Origin: Cryptomeria japonica
Lineage: Eukaryota; Streptophyta; Pinopsida; Cupressales; Cupressaceae
Assembly: GCF_030272615.1 (NCBI RefSeq)
Contig: NC_081405.1
Location: forward strand, 155,541,613 to 155,605,612
Direction of reading: 5' to 3'
DNA: 64,000 bases
Shown: positions 44,047 through 55,965 of the stretch, one piece after another
How the letters are laid out: every line of letters begins with the position of its first letter
How positions within the stretch are numbered: position 1 is the first letter of the stretch
Made by a program: the position numbers and the translations under genes
The notes under the pieces: model-generated
Seen by the model: the letters and a program-made list of their open reading frames with translations, nothing else
Told to the model about the DNA's origin: nothing
The model's database searches: none

Positions 44047-45395
44047 TGTTGGTATTTGCATGAAGATTGCATTAATGATATGTTATGTTGTCATTGATAT
44101 CAATTAAACCAGTAATGATATTGTTGATATTGTTGTAATATTGTTACTGTAACCAATAGGAAGAATTTGTGGAGTGAACCAGTAACCAGTACAAACCTTA
44201 TCTATTGTTGTAATCGATAGACCCTACCTGTTGTTTTTGATAAACCCTAACTGATTAAGTTTGGTGAATTAGTTATATTGGTTTATGATTTGATCATGAG
44301 CAGTAATGATGATGACATGCATGATTATTATATGAAGACAATTCCAAGAGATTTTGGCAAGTTGTTGTAACAGTTTTTGTCTAGGGAATGAGCACATGTA
44401 TTGTATCTAATGCAAAGCGTGTGATGAGTTACTAAGTTCAATGAAGCGGTGATCAAGGAGCGATCAAGTTTTTCTTGATTGATGTGCAGAGATTGCTATG
44501 TAATCCAATGGTCATACTTGAACCAAATTTGTTTGTAATCTCGATGAGAGCTATGTTTTTGTTGTGTTACTAACCTGATTGATTTATATCTAAGATCGAT
44601 GAAGTTGTTTAGTTTTAGAGAGTTGGCAAAGAGATAGACACAGTTTAGTTGAGTGTGTGGTTGTCGAACCGGATGATGTATCTACAGTTTTAGTAAAGGT
44701 AGATAGGAGTATGAAATGGATCTGATCAAGAAAGTGTAGTTCTATTCAGACAGATCAACAATCCTGTTGTTTTCTAACAATTACAACAGAATTGAAATCC
44801 CCTAATAGGGTAAGCTCTAGCAATCTTGGTGCTATTCAAATCCTCTAACAAGGTGGTCCGTTAGATTGGATTTTCAAATCCTCTACCGAGGTTACTCCTT
44901 ACAGGGTATTGCTTCTAACAAGGCATTTGTAGTCAATCCCTTAACCAAGTCATTCCTAACAGGATCAATTCTTAACAGGACTTTTTATAAAGCTTTAATA
45001 GGATAGGCTTTTAACAGGGAGAACTTCATAAGAGTTCAGATAGTTATCTTGTGAGTCTCTTCTCACCACAATTTTTACCTATTTGGGTTTCCACGTCAAT
45101 AATATTTGTGTCAAGTGGTGAATGTTTTTGTGGTTATGTTTTCATGGTTTATTTACTTAACTATTTTTGATAAGTCATGATAACCTGAAGCATTGAGAGA
45201 TGAAGAAGTTGTTCACTATTAATTTGTTGTAACAAACAACTGGTTTATCTTATGTGTTTTTATCTTGATAGAGTTATTATTCTAAGTTTACTTTGAGAGA
45301 TTGATTGGTGAAGTTTGTTATCTATTTTTCTATCTACTAATTCACCCCCCCCTCTCAGTAGTTGACCATATACTTATTCTTTCATCATACCATCA
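44047..45395 (+). repeat. 5' LTR of copia B
   Basis: TGTTGGTATTTGCATG...CATACCATCA, 1349 bp. It shares the 'ctaacaagg' motif array with copia A and the C-rich module near 45341, but its first half differs from A. Confidence 0.85.
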
Positions 45396-45397
45396 AT

Positions 45398-45409
45398 TGG
45401 TATCAGATA
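45398..45409 (+). other. Primer-binding site of copia B
   Basis: TGGTATCAGATA, a near match to the tRNA-iMet complement, two bases after the LTR. Confidence 0.75.
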
Positions 45410-45464
45410 AATTTAGGTCCTCTAAGGTCTAAGCCTAACAACTTTAGGTAAAGATCTACTGATC

Positions 45465-46252
45465 ATGATGAAGAAGGAAGGTTCAAAGTTTAAGAGAGAG
45501 AACTACATGATATGGAGTGACATAATAAAAATTTATATCAAGAGTCTAGGAAGTCAATATTGGGAACATGTTGATACTAAGTATGTTGAACCTAGTGGGA
45601 TGTTGACTGATGATTAGAAGAAAGAGCAACAAGAAAATCATCAAGCATTGGAGGCTATTATCAGTTCTTTGTTTGATGCAGAGTATGTAGATGTTCATGG
45701 TCTTGAAACTGCATATCAGTTATGGAAAAAACTTGAAAAGATTTATAGCGGTGATGAACATGTTAAGATTTCTAAAGAGGAGAGTCTAAGAGGAAAGTTT
45801 GATGACATGCGGATGGCTAAAGGTGAGAATATCCAGTAGTATGGTCAAATAATAAAAGAGATAGTTGGTGAAATTAAGAGTGCAAGAGGTAAAGTGGAAG
45901 ATTCCACAGTGATCAGTAAGGTACTGAGAACCCTACTACCGGTCTACGCTATCCGAGTTGCAACTATTTAGGAGTTGAAGTCCATTGAAAAAACTAAGGT
46001 AACTCTTGACTCCATCATTGGCATTTTACTGCTTTTGAATTAAATGGTTATGATGGTAGTGTACAAAAATCTGAGTCTGCATTTAGAGCTTTTGTTTCTA
46101 ACCCATCTGTGAGGAAAAGTAGAGATGACAGTCACAGTTATGAATCCAAATCTAGTAGAGAAGCTAATGATAAAGATAGTTTAGTTGAGCTTGAAGCATT
46201 CTTGGCCAAGCGGTTTCCTAGAGGTACAAGTAAATATAGAGGTAAATAACCT
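45465..46252 (+). pseudogene. Copia B gag
   Basis: Capsid region parallel to copia A gag, for example 'YVDVHGLETAYQLWKKLEKI', 'SLRGKFDDMRMAKGENIQ'. TAG stops occur at 45615 and 45837. At the position where A and the 50.5-kb piece have a TAG (34809 and 50505), B still has TGG, so B is the less damaged type here. A one-base loss near 46020 shifts the frame. It leads into the zinc knuckle. Confidence 0.8.
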
Positions 46253-49200
46253 TTGAAATGTTTTGCATGCAACAAGATTGGACACATTGTTGCTAATTGT
46301 CCTAATGGTGATAATGAGAACAAACGAGAGAAATTAAAGAAGTACAAGGCAAAAGAGGTTGTCTTATTGTTGTTGATGGTAGTATCACTGATGAGGAATC
46401 TGATGGTGATGCTAATGAAGACATTGTGTTTGTAGCCATTAAAGAAGAGATGTCAGACTAGAAGGCATCAATATGCAGGATGGATAACTCTAATGATTGG
46501 ATCATTGATAGTGGTTGTTCACATCACATTACTAGTGATCAGAGCAAATTTATTTCTCTAAAGGTATTTGATGGCAGAGTTGTAAGATTTGGTAATGACT
46601 CGCCCTACATGGTTAAAGGTAAGGGAACTATTTCTCTTAATGGAAAGAGTAGTGCAGATGATGTCTACTGGGTTGAAGGTCTAAAGCACAATCTTTTGAG
46701 TCTGGTACAACTCAATGACAGAGGATACCCATTGGAATTTAAAAATGGTATGTGGAAGATCTATGACAATAAAGGTAAACTGATTGCAACCGGGAAGAAA
46801 ACTAAAGGTAACTTGTTTCATCTTAATCCTAAATTCAGCAACTATTTAATTGCAAAGATAGATGATAGCTTGCTTTGGCATAGGAGACTTTGTTATAATA
46901 AACTTAGGTAATATTATTAAAGTGAGTAAGTCCAAGACAGTGAGAGGTTTGCCTCAGTTAGACAAACTGATTAATGCTCTGTGTAAAGAATACCATTTGG
47001 GAAAGATGGCATCCTCAACTTTCAAGAGAAAATCTTTTTTAGCGGAACATTTGTTAGATTTGGTTCATATAGATCTTTGTGGTCCAATAAGAAAAAAAAT
47101 TATTCAAGGTGACAGATATTTGATGATCTTTACTGATGATTGCTCAAGGATGATGTGGATCACATTCTTGAAGGATAATACTGAAGCTTTTGGTAAGTTC
47201 AAGGCATTTAGGGCCTTAGCTGAGAAAGAGAGCAGTAAGAAGATAAAGTTTCTAAGAACAGATAAGGGCCATGAATTTACTTCTGAGGAATTCACTAGGT
47301 ATTGTGAAGGAAATGGTATCAAGTGGAATCTTTCTGTACCAAGGACACTGCAATAGAATGGTATCGCAGAGAGAAACAACTGGTCATTTTTTGAAGCTGC
47401 TAGGACAATGTTGATACAAGGAGGTGTAGCGAAAACTTTCTGGAGAGAAGCTATCAACATAGCTATCTACACTATGAACCGTATTATGGTAAAGAGAGGT
47501 AAGGACAAGACTCCTTATGAATATTGGTATGGTAGATCACATGATGTTAATTATTTTAGAATATTTGGAAGCAAATGTTTTATTAAGAGAAGTGATTATA
47601 TTAGCAAATTTGAGGCTAAAAGTGATGAAGGTATATTTCTTGGCTATTCCAGCAAGAGTAAGGCCTACAAGTGTTTTAACAACTAGACACAAAGAATTGT
47701 TGAGAGTGATGATGTTTGAGTGGATGAATTTCCTGAAGTCTCAGAGGAAACCAATTCAGAGAAAAAGGATGAATATCCTTGCATTTTGTTTTTGGAACCA
47801 GAAACTGCGAAATCTGAAACCGACAAAGCAAATATTTATGTACCAATCCAATCAGAATAGATAAATTTAGAAGAAGATGATGATAATGAATATGTTGAAC
47901 CTGAAGATAATGATCATGTTATTCCAAGATATGTGAGACTGAATCACAATCATGAACAAATTATTGGGGATAAGGATGTTGGAGTACTAACCAGAAGAAA
48001 AATCAGAGAAAATTCTTGCATGATCTTCACTATTGAGCCAAGAACTGCTAAGGAAGCATTTGGTGATGATCATTGGGTTAAAGCTATGGAGGCGGAATTA
48101 GATAAAATTGAGAAGAACAACACATGGACCATGGTACCCCAACTGGTAAATAAAAATGTGATAGGAACTAAGTGGGTTTTCAGGAACAAGTTGAATGAAG
48201 ATGGTGTTTTAGTTCGCAATAAAGCTAGGTTGGTTTACAAAGGTTATGCACAAGAGGAAGGAGAAGACTATGGTGAGACTTTTGCACTAGTGGCAAGACT
48301 AGAAGGTGTCAGAACTTTACTTGCATTTGCAGCACACAATAAATTCAAGGTATACCAGATGGATCTTAAGTTAGTATTTTTGAATGGGATACTTGAAGAA
48401 GAAGTATACATTGAGAAGCCAGACGGTTATGATCTAACTGATAAGAAAGACATGGTATGAAGATTGCATAAAGCTTTATATTGATTAAAGAAGGCACCAA
48501 GAGCATGGTATGAAAGGCTTCATACACATCTGATGAAGATAGGATTTCTAAGAACCAGTGATAATAGTAACATATATCTCAAATCAGAAGGATATAAAAT
48601 ACTAGTCAGCGAAGTATTTATTGATGATATCATATGTATTTATTGATGATATCATATTTGGAGGTAATGATCACATGAGCAACAGTTTTACAGATGAAAT
48701 GAAAAATGAGTTTGAAATGTCTTTAGTGGGGGAAATAAAAATTTTTATAGGCTTGCAAATAAAACAAATGAAGAATGGTATTTTCATCACATAGTCTAAG
48801 TATGTGAAAGAGGTGTTGAAGATATTTGGCATGAGTGATTGTAAACCAGTTGGGGCACCTATGGTTAGAGGTTGTAAGTTGTCTAAGGAAGATGAGTCCA
48901 AATTTGTTGATGAGAAGGAATACATGTCAATGATTGGAAAATTGCATTATGTTGCTCACAGTAGTCCGGACATAGCTCATGCAGTTGGCATAGTTGCTAG
49001 ATTTCAGAAGAATCCTAAGGAAATACATCTGATAGAAACCAAAAGAATTTTTAGATACTTGAAAGGTATTGTTGATTATGGGTTATGGTATCCATATGGA
49101 GGAAATTTTTACTTGAAGGTGTATATAGATGCAGATTGGGTAGGAAATGTTGATGACCGGAAAAGCACAATCGGTGCAGCATTTTTTCTTGGAGGAAGGC

Positions 49201-49357
49201 TTGTTTCATGGAGTAGTAAGAAGTAGAGTTGTACTTCACAATCTACTGCTGAAGTTGAGTATGTTGCAGATTACATGAATTGCACACAGGCTATATGGAT
49301 GAGGCACATTTTGGAAGGTTTTAAGATGAAGATTTCAGAACCTATAAATATTTTTTG
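46253..49357 (+). pseudogene. Copia B nucleocapsid end and pol, first copy
   Basis: Intact zinc knuckle 'CFACNKIGHIVANC' (46259-46300). Protease 'WIIDSGCSHHITSD' (46498-46540). Pre-integrase and integrase (46800-47690) with 'HIDLCGPI' and 'FTDDCSRMMWITFLKD'. RT (47990-48950) has 'IGTKWVFRNKLNEDG' and 'EVFIDDII', but a 22-bp tandem duplication (48614-48635 and 48636-48657) right after the catalytic box shifts the frame. RNase H starts at about 48950 and breaks off at 49357 in the codons for 'ISEPIN', where LTR sequence begins. Several TAG stops. Confidence 0.85.
48614..48657 (+). repeat. 22-bp tandem duplication in RT of copia B
   Basis: 'gtatttattgatgatatcat' plus 'at' is present twice in a row. 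The sister copy at 51960 has it once. Because 22 is not a multiple of three it breaks the frame. Confidence 0.9.
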
Positions 49358-50425
49358 ATGGTTTATTATCTAATAAGCGGTAATGATGGAGACACATGTG
49401 ATCATTTGATTAAGGAGATATTCAAATCATTTTGGTGCATTTGTTCTTGTCTATGGAAGGAGCAAAGTGGATTGCATCTAAGGCACATCGCGTGATGAGT
49501 TACAAAGTCCAATAGAGCAGTGATCATGGAGCGGTTGAAACTGTCTTAAAAAATGTGAAGAGATTATCATGATTTCTAATGATCAAGATTGTACCGACTT
49601 GTTTGTAATCTCAATGATGAGAATTAGGTTTTTTTCTATGTTACCGACCTAATTGATTTCTATTTAAGGTTGATGAAGTTGTTTGTTAAGGTTGTTGGAA
49701 AAGTTGGTAGAAAACCTACTGAGTGTATAGTTTCCAAATCGGTGAATGTATCTGTATTTTTAGTGAAGGTAGACTTAAGGTTATAGAAGGATCTGATCAA
49801 GCAAAAGTAGTGCTATTCAGACAGATCAACAAAACTATTGTTTTCTAACAATTACAACAGAAGTTAAATACCTTAACCAAGTAAGCTCTAACAAGCTTGG
49901 TTACTCATTAAATCCTCTAACAAGGTGGTCCATTAGCTTGGATTTTTAAATCCTCCAATGAGCTTACTCCTAAAAGGGTATTGTGCTTCTGACAAGGCAT
50001 ATTTGTAAAATCCCTTAACTGGGTGATTCCTAACCAGAATTAGTTCTTAACAAGACTTATTGTAAAGCTCCAACAGGCTTTGGCTCCTAACAGGGTGAAC
50101 TTTGAAAGAGTTCAAATATCTATCCTTGTGAGTCTCATCTCATTGTGGTTGTTTCCTATTTGGGTTTTCCACGTATAAACATTTGTGTCAAGTGGTGAAT
50201 GCTTTTGTGGTTGTGATCTTACTTGTTGATTTGGTTAAATCTCTGATAAGGCATATTATGTAGAAGCATTAAGAGACGAATATGTTGAGTTATGATTAAA
50301 CATTGTTGATATTCACAAGATTGAATTTGTTTACTATTAAAGTTGTCATAACAGTTAAACCTATTGATGTCAAATATTCTTATGAATATTTATCTTGACT
50401 AAGATATGTTTAATTTTTTTGACTG
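49354..50425 (+). repeat. Copia-A-type LTR fragment inside B
   Basis: It matches 33475-34545 of the A 5' LTR nearly base for base, starting at 'tttgatggtttattatctaa'. It lacks the first 270 bp and the last 100 bp. Both edges are joints to coding sequence, so it is not a normal LTR boundary. Confidence 0.85.
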
Positions 50426-50880
50426 TCCGAAGTTCAACAAAGATAACTATAGAATATGGGGTGACGGAATGAAGATTTACATTAAGAGTCTTGGTAGTCA
50501 GTATTAGGAACATATAGAAAATAAGTATACTACACCTACTGGGCCCCTAACTGATAATTAGAAGAAAGAACAACAAGAAAATCACCAGGCACTAGAAGCT
50601 ATTATCTGTTCCTTGTCTCATGCTGAATATGTAGATGTTCATGGTCTTGAAAATGCATTTGAAGTATGGAAGAAAATGGAAGAGATTTATAGTGGTGAAC
50701 ATGTTAAGATTACCAAAGAAGAGAGTTTAAGAGGCAAGTTTGATGACATGAGAATGTCTGAAGGTGAGAATATCCAGCAGTATGGTCAAAGGATTAAACA
50801 TATAGTTGGTGAGATAAAGAGTGTAGGAGGGAAAGTGGAACATACCACAATAATCAATAAGGTACTGAGAACCCTACTAC
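50426..50880 (+). pseudogene. Copia-A-type gag fragment inside B
   Basis: It corresponds to 34731-35180 of copia A, including shared TAG stops at 50505-50507 (34809 in A) and 50559-50561 (34863 in A). At 50778 it has CAG where A and B have TAG. The start of gag and the primer site are missing. It ends abruptly and is followed by integrase sequence from a much later part of pol. Confidence 0.8.
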
Positions 50881-50882
50881 TT

Positions 50883-52918
50883 ATCATGTGATGTTAGTTA
50901 TTTAAAAATATTTGGAAGCAAATATTTTATTAAGAGAAGTGATTATATTAGCAAATTTGAGGCTAAAAGTGATGAAGGTATATTTCTTGGCTATTCCAGC
51001 AAGAGTAAGGCCTACAAGTGTTGTAACAACCGGACATAGAGAATTGTTGAGAGTGGTGATGTTCGAGTGGATGAATTTCCTAAAGTCTCAAAGGAAACCA
51101 GTTCAGAGAAAAAGGATGAAGATCCTTGCATTTTGTTTTTGGAACCAAAAACTGTGAAATCTGAAACCGACAAAGCAAATATTGATGTACCAGTCCAACC
51201 AGAACAGATAAATTTAGAAGAAGAAGATGATAATGAATATGTTGAACCTGAAGATAATGATCATGTTATTCCAAGATATGTGAGATTGAATCATAATCCT
51301 GAATAAATTATTGGGGATAAGGATCCTGGAGTACTAACCAGAAGAAAAATCAGAGAAAATTCTTGCATGATCTTCACTATTGAGCCAAGAACTGCTAAGG
51401 AAGCATTTGGTGATGATCATTGGGTTAAAGCTCTGGAGGAGGAATTAGATCAAATTGAGAAGAAAAACATATGGACCCTATTACCCCAACTGGTAAATAA
51501 AAATTTGATAGGAACTAAGTGGGTTTTCAGGAACAAGTTGAATGAAGATGGTGTTTTAGTTCGCAATAAAGCTAGGTTTGTTTGCAAAGGTTATGCACAA
51601 GAGGAAGGAGAAGATTATGGTGAGACTTTTGCACTAGTGGCAAGACTGGAAGGTGTTAGAACTTTACTTGCATTTCCAGCACATAAGAAATTCAAGGTAT
51701 ACGAGATGGATGGTAAGTTAGCATTTTTTAATGGGATACTTGAAGAAGAAGTATACATTGAGTAGCCAGATGGTTATGCTCTAACTGATAAGAAAGACAT
51801 GGTATGCAGATTGCATAAAGCTTTATATTGATTAAAGAAGGCACCTAAAGAATGGTATGAAAGGCTTCATACACATCTGATGAAGATAGGATTTCTAAGA
51901 ACTAGTGATGATAGTAACATATATCTCAAATCAGAAGGATATAAAATACTAGTCAGCGAAGTATTTATTGATGATATTATATTTGGAGGTAATGATCACA
52001 TGAGCAACAGTTTTGCAGATGAAATGAAAAATGAGTTTGAAATGTCTTTAGTGGGGGAAATAAAAAATTTCATAGGCTTGCAAATACAACAAATGAAGAA
52101 TGGTATTTTCATCACATAGTCTAAGTATGTGAAAGAGGTGTTGAAGATATTTGGCATGAGTGATTGTAAACCAGTTGGGGCACCTATGGTTAGAGGTTGT
52201 AAGTTGTCTAAGGAAGATGAGTCCAAATTTGTTGATGAGAAGGAATACAAGTGAATGATTGGAAAATTGCATTATGTTGCTCACAGTAGTCTGGACATAG
52301 CTCATGCAGTTGGCATAGTTGCTAGATTTTAGAAGAATCCTAAGGAAATACATCTGATAGAAACCAAAAGAATTTTTAGATACTTGAAAGGTATTGTTGA
52401 TTATGGGTTATGGTATCCATATGGAGGAAATTTTTACTTGAAGGTGTAAATAGATGTAGATTGGGTAGGAAATGTTGATGACCGGAAAAGCACAACCAGT
52501 GGAGCATTTTTTCTTGGAGGAAGGCTTGTTTCATGGAGTAGTAAGAAGTAGAGTTGTACCTCACAATCTACTGCTGAAGTTGAGTATGTTGCAGATTACA
52601 TGAATTGGACACAGGCTATATGGATGAGGCGCATTTTGGAAGGTTTTAAGATGAAGATTTCAGAACCTATAAAGATTTTATGTGATAACACAAGTGCCAT
52701 AAATATTTCCAAGAACCCTATTTTGCATGCACAAACAAGACATATTGAATTGAAGTATCATTTCTTGAGGGAAAAAGTTCAGTGTAAAGATGTTATCTTG
52801 GAGCATGTTTCTACCAAGGAGCAACTTGCAAATATTTTTACTAAACCTCTTGCTAAGACTACTTTTGAGTATCTTAGAATTGAGTTAGGGGTTGTCCCTC
52901 TTCATGAAGTCAGTTAAG
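50883..52918 (+). pseudogene. Copia B pol, second copy (integrase end, RT, RNase H)
   Basis: Nearly the same as 47537-49357 and then complete to the pol stop. Integrase end 50883-51040. RT 51367-52330 ('IGTKWVFRNKLNEDG', 'EVFIDDIIFGG' intact, no 22-bp duplication). RNase H 52370-52918 ('ISEPIKILCDNTSAINISKN', 'HIELKYHFLREKV', 'KEQLANIFTKPL') ends at TAA 52916. TAG stops remain, for example near 51764 and 52549. The 3.3-kb spacing from the first copy makes this a partial tandem duplicate with foreign sequence between. Confidence 0.85.
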
Positions 52919-53244
52919 TTTTATGTAGATTACATCAGTCCTCAAGATACTTGCAGAATTTTATAGGAGCATTGGTGTAGAAGTGGATGTATTCCACGGG
53001 GGGATCATCGAGTTGTAGATTGTTGATGATGCATAGTGAAATTTGACATTACATGTTTTACTTTCAACTTGGCATTGTTGTCAAAGGGGGAGAAAAATTA
53101 TGTGATTATGGGAAGGAGAACCAATGACATGATGAAGACATAGTGAGCATGGTGAATACTTGGTAATGTAAAGCATAATTCCTATTCACAATCACACAAC
53201 AATTTTGCAAGATTAATGATATGTTAAATTGTCATTAATGAAGG
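52919..53244 (+). other. Copia B 3' untranslated part, rearranged
   Basis: One polypurine tract 'caaagggggag' remains near 53082. The second tract and the LTR start are missing. Instead 'gca.gattaatgatatgtta' occurs twice (about 53208 and 53260), a small duplication. Confidence 0.6.
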
Positions 53245-53760
53245 TGTATATAAAGCAGGATTAATGATATGTTAAACTATCATTGATGTCAATAAAATTG
53301 ATAATAATATTATTGATATTGTTGTAATATTGTTACTGCAACCGGTAGGAAGAATTTGTGGAGTGAACTAGTAACCATTGTAAACCTTATCAATTGTTGT
53401 AACCAGTAAACCCTACCTATTGTTTTTGATAAACCCTAACCAATTAAGTTTGGTGAATTGGGTATATTGTTTTATGATTTGATGATGAGTGGTAATGATG
53501 ATGACATGCATGATTATTGTATGAAGAAAATTCCAAGAGATTTTAGTAAGTTGCTATAATAGTTTTTATCTAGGGAATGAGAAAATGTATTGTATCTAAT
53601 GCAAAGCACGTGATGAGTTACTAATTTCCATGAAGTGGTGATCAAGGAGTGATCAAGGTTTTCTTGATTGATGTGTAAAGATTGCTATGTAATCCAATGG
53701 TCATACTTGAACCAAATTTGTTTGTAATCTTCATGAGAGTTAGGTTTTTGTTGTGTTACC
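53245..53760 (+). repeat. 3' LTR of B, left part
   Basis: It matches the B 5' LTR from about its 20th base ('attaatgatatgtta...') to the phrase 'tttttgttgtgttacc', where copia C is inserted. Confidence 0.8.
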
Positions 53761-54822
53761 TATTGGTATTATGGATATGTTGCATTGATTTTTTCATTGA
53801 TGTCAACACTTATCCTTCTGGAGATCTTTGGTTATGTTCACTAGCAAGACTCAGTGACTTATGCACAGTCACCGGTATATGGTTCACCGGCAGGTTATAT
53901 TGCTCACCGGCACTGAGGATGACTTGTTATCATTTGGAGATCACTTGGTTATGTCGAAGACTTGGTTTGGACACTTGGTTTTGATGATTTGGTTATTGGT
54001 CTAATCGGGTTGACATATTTGTTGTTTATAGGCAAATGGGTCTAGGTTATGGACCGACAAGTGTTATCTATTCCAGATCAGCATGACACATTATGGGGAT
54101 GGTTTAATCAATTATTATTGTTGTTGAGCTGACATGATGCACCACATCTTGACTTACTTGTAATAGATTTTATTATATTATTCTTAGTAAGCCGACCTAC
54201 ACATTTGGTCTTAGGTTTTGGTATATATGTAAGATCTAAATTATGAGATTGAGATAGGAGATGCAATAAGATATTAGAAGGTTGTAATATTCGGTATATG
54301 TGAATATAAGTAGAGCTACTCACACAGACATCATTTGAAGATTCAAGGAAGGTTTGAAAGAGACAATCAGAGCTTAACCGGTACTGAATCCAACATTGGA
54401 GATGCTACTTTGAGTAGTACATTATCATTGGATTTAATCATCCAATTGTAATCAGTGTGACTCTCATTTTGTGATTGAGCAATGAGCTCTAGGCAGCTGG
54501 CCTATCTACATGTGCAGACCCCATTTGTATACACATACTATCTGCAGTGGTATCATTTGATTGTGGGTAAGGTTTCCCACCGTGGTTTTTCTCGTTACAG
54601 GGTTTCCACGTACAAATCTCTATGTTATGTGTTGTGGATATTGTTTCTCTTTTTGTTTCATGTATTAAGTTTCACGGGTACTGTTATTAACTATTAATCT
54701 ATTTATCGCCATTAAGTTTGGTTTACCAGTATTAAGTATCAAGTTTGGTTAAAGTATATTTGGGTTGAAATTAATAGACAACTAATTCACCCCCCCCTCT
54801 CAGTTGCCTCTGGGTCCTAACA
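53761..54822 (+). repeat. 5' LTR of copia C
   Basis: TATTGGTATTATGG...GGGTCCTAACA, 1062 bp. It contains several 'tcaccgg' words (53869-53915) and the C-rich module near 54784. Confidence 0.9.
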
Positions 54823-54824
54823 AT

Positions 54825-54837
54825 TGGTATCAGAGCC
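54825..54837 (+). other. Primer-binding site of copia C
   Basis: TGGTATCAGAGCC, exact for plant initiator tRNA-Met. Confidence 0.9.
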
Positions 54838-54879
54838 AAGTCCTCTTTTTGCAGAAGTTTAACAACTTGAGGAGATGCT

Positions 54880-55965
54880 ATGGCAACTAACTATTTCAGG
54901 AAGGAAAGTTTGAAACTTGATGGAATTAACTATGGTATATGGAAGATCAGAATGGAGACTCATCTAAATTTCATTGGAAGAGGCATATGGGATGTTACAT
55001 AGAATGGTTATGTTGGTCCTACACCGAATCAACCTAATCCACCTACATTGGGTAAGGATCAAGAGAATGATTGCAAAGCAAGATAAGGACTTTTTGAGTG
55101 CCTTGTCAGATCAACAAATCATGGAATTATCAGACTGATCTACTGCTAAAGCTATTTGGGATAAATTGGAAACATTGAATGAAGGAGATACCACTATCAA
55201 AATTGCAAAACTGGAATGCTTCCAGGTCAGGTATGAAAATGGAAGAAGATGAAAGAATTTTTGCTTTTATAGAAAGGGTCAATGAAATTGTTTTGGGAAT
55301 ACAATGTTGTGGAGGTTCCTTAAGTGAAGATGAAATTGTTTCCAAAGTTTTAAGAGAATTTCCACCAACATACAAAATGAAAGTAACTGCTATTAATGAG
55401 TTGAGAACCATGCCTAATACATCAGTGTCTAGAGATACCTTGGTTGGAAAACTTTTAGCATTTGAGCTTGAGGAGTTTGGTCCTGTTGCTACAACTAAAA
55501 TAGATTTAGGTTTCAAAGCATCATCATCTGCAACATCTTCATCATCAACTGATAAATCTAATTGGAAAGCACTTTATGCAAGATAACTTGAAGACATCGA
55601 GAGGGAAAATGAAGAACTTGAAGAGCTTGAAGCACTATTTGCAAGGAAAATGCCTAAAGGTCCTATTGGAAGTAAGTATGAAGATAAAACACCTTTTAAA
55701 TGTTTTAATTGTAATAAAATTGGTCATATGGCATATAGATGTCTAGATAGACATGCAAGATTAAGAGAAGAAGCTAAAAGAACATATAAGCCTAACCCTG
55801 AATATCAAAGATACCGATTCAAGAAAAATAGAGATAAATCTTGTTACTATCTTGATGAAGGAGTTACTGATGATTTTGATGAAGAACTAGGAGATAATGG
55901 ATGGGATTTTGTTGCAATAACAGAAGATCAACCAACACCTAGTATTCCACTTGTAGAGTAGGCTC
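54880..55965 (+). pseudogene. Copia C gag and zinc knuckle
   Basis: A start ATG at 54880 gives 'MATNYFRKESLKLDGINYGI' and an early stop (TAG, about 55001). Later parts include 'DERIFAFIERVNEIVLGIQC' (from 55242), 'SKVLREFPPTYKMKVTAINE' and an intact knuckle 'CFNCNKIGHMAYRC' (55701-55742). A C-terminal acidic part runs to the TAG at about 55961. Two or three frameshifts occur before 55180. It is the DUF4219/UBN2 type like A and B but clearly a different family. Confidence 0.8.
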
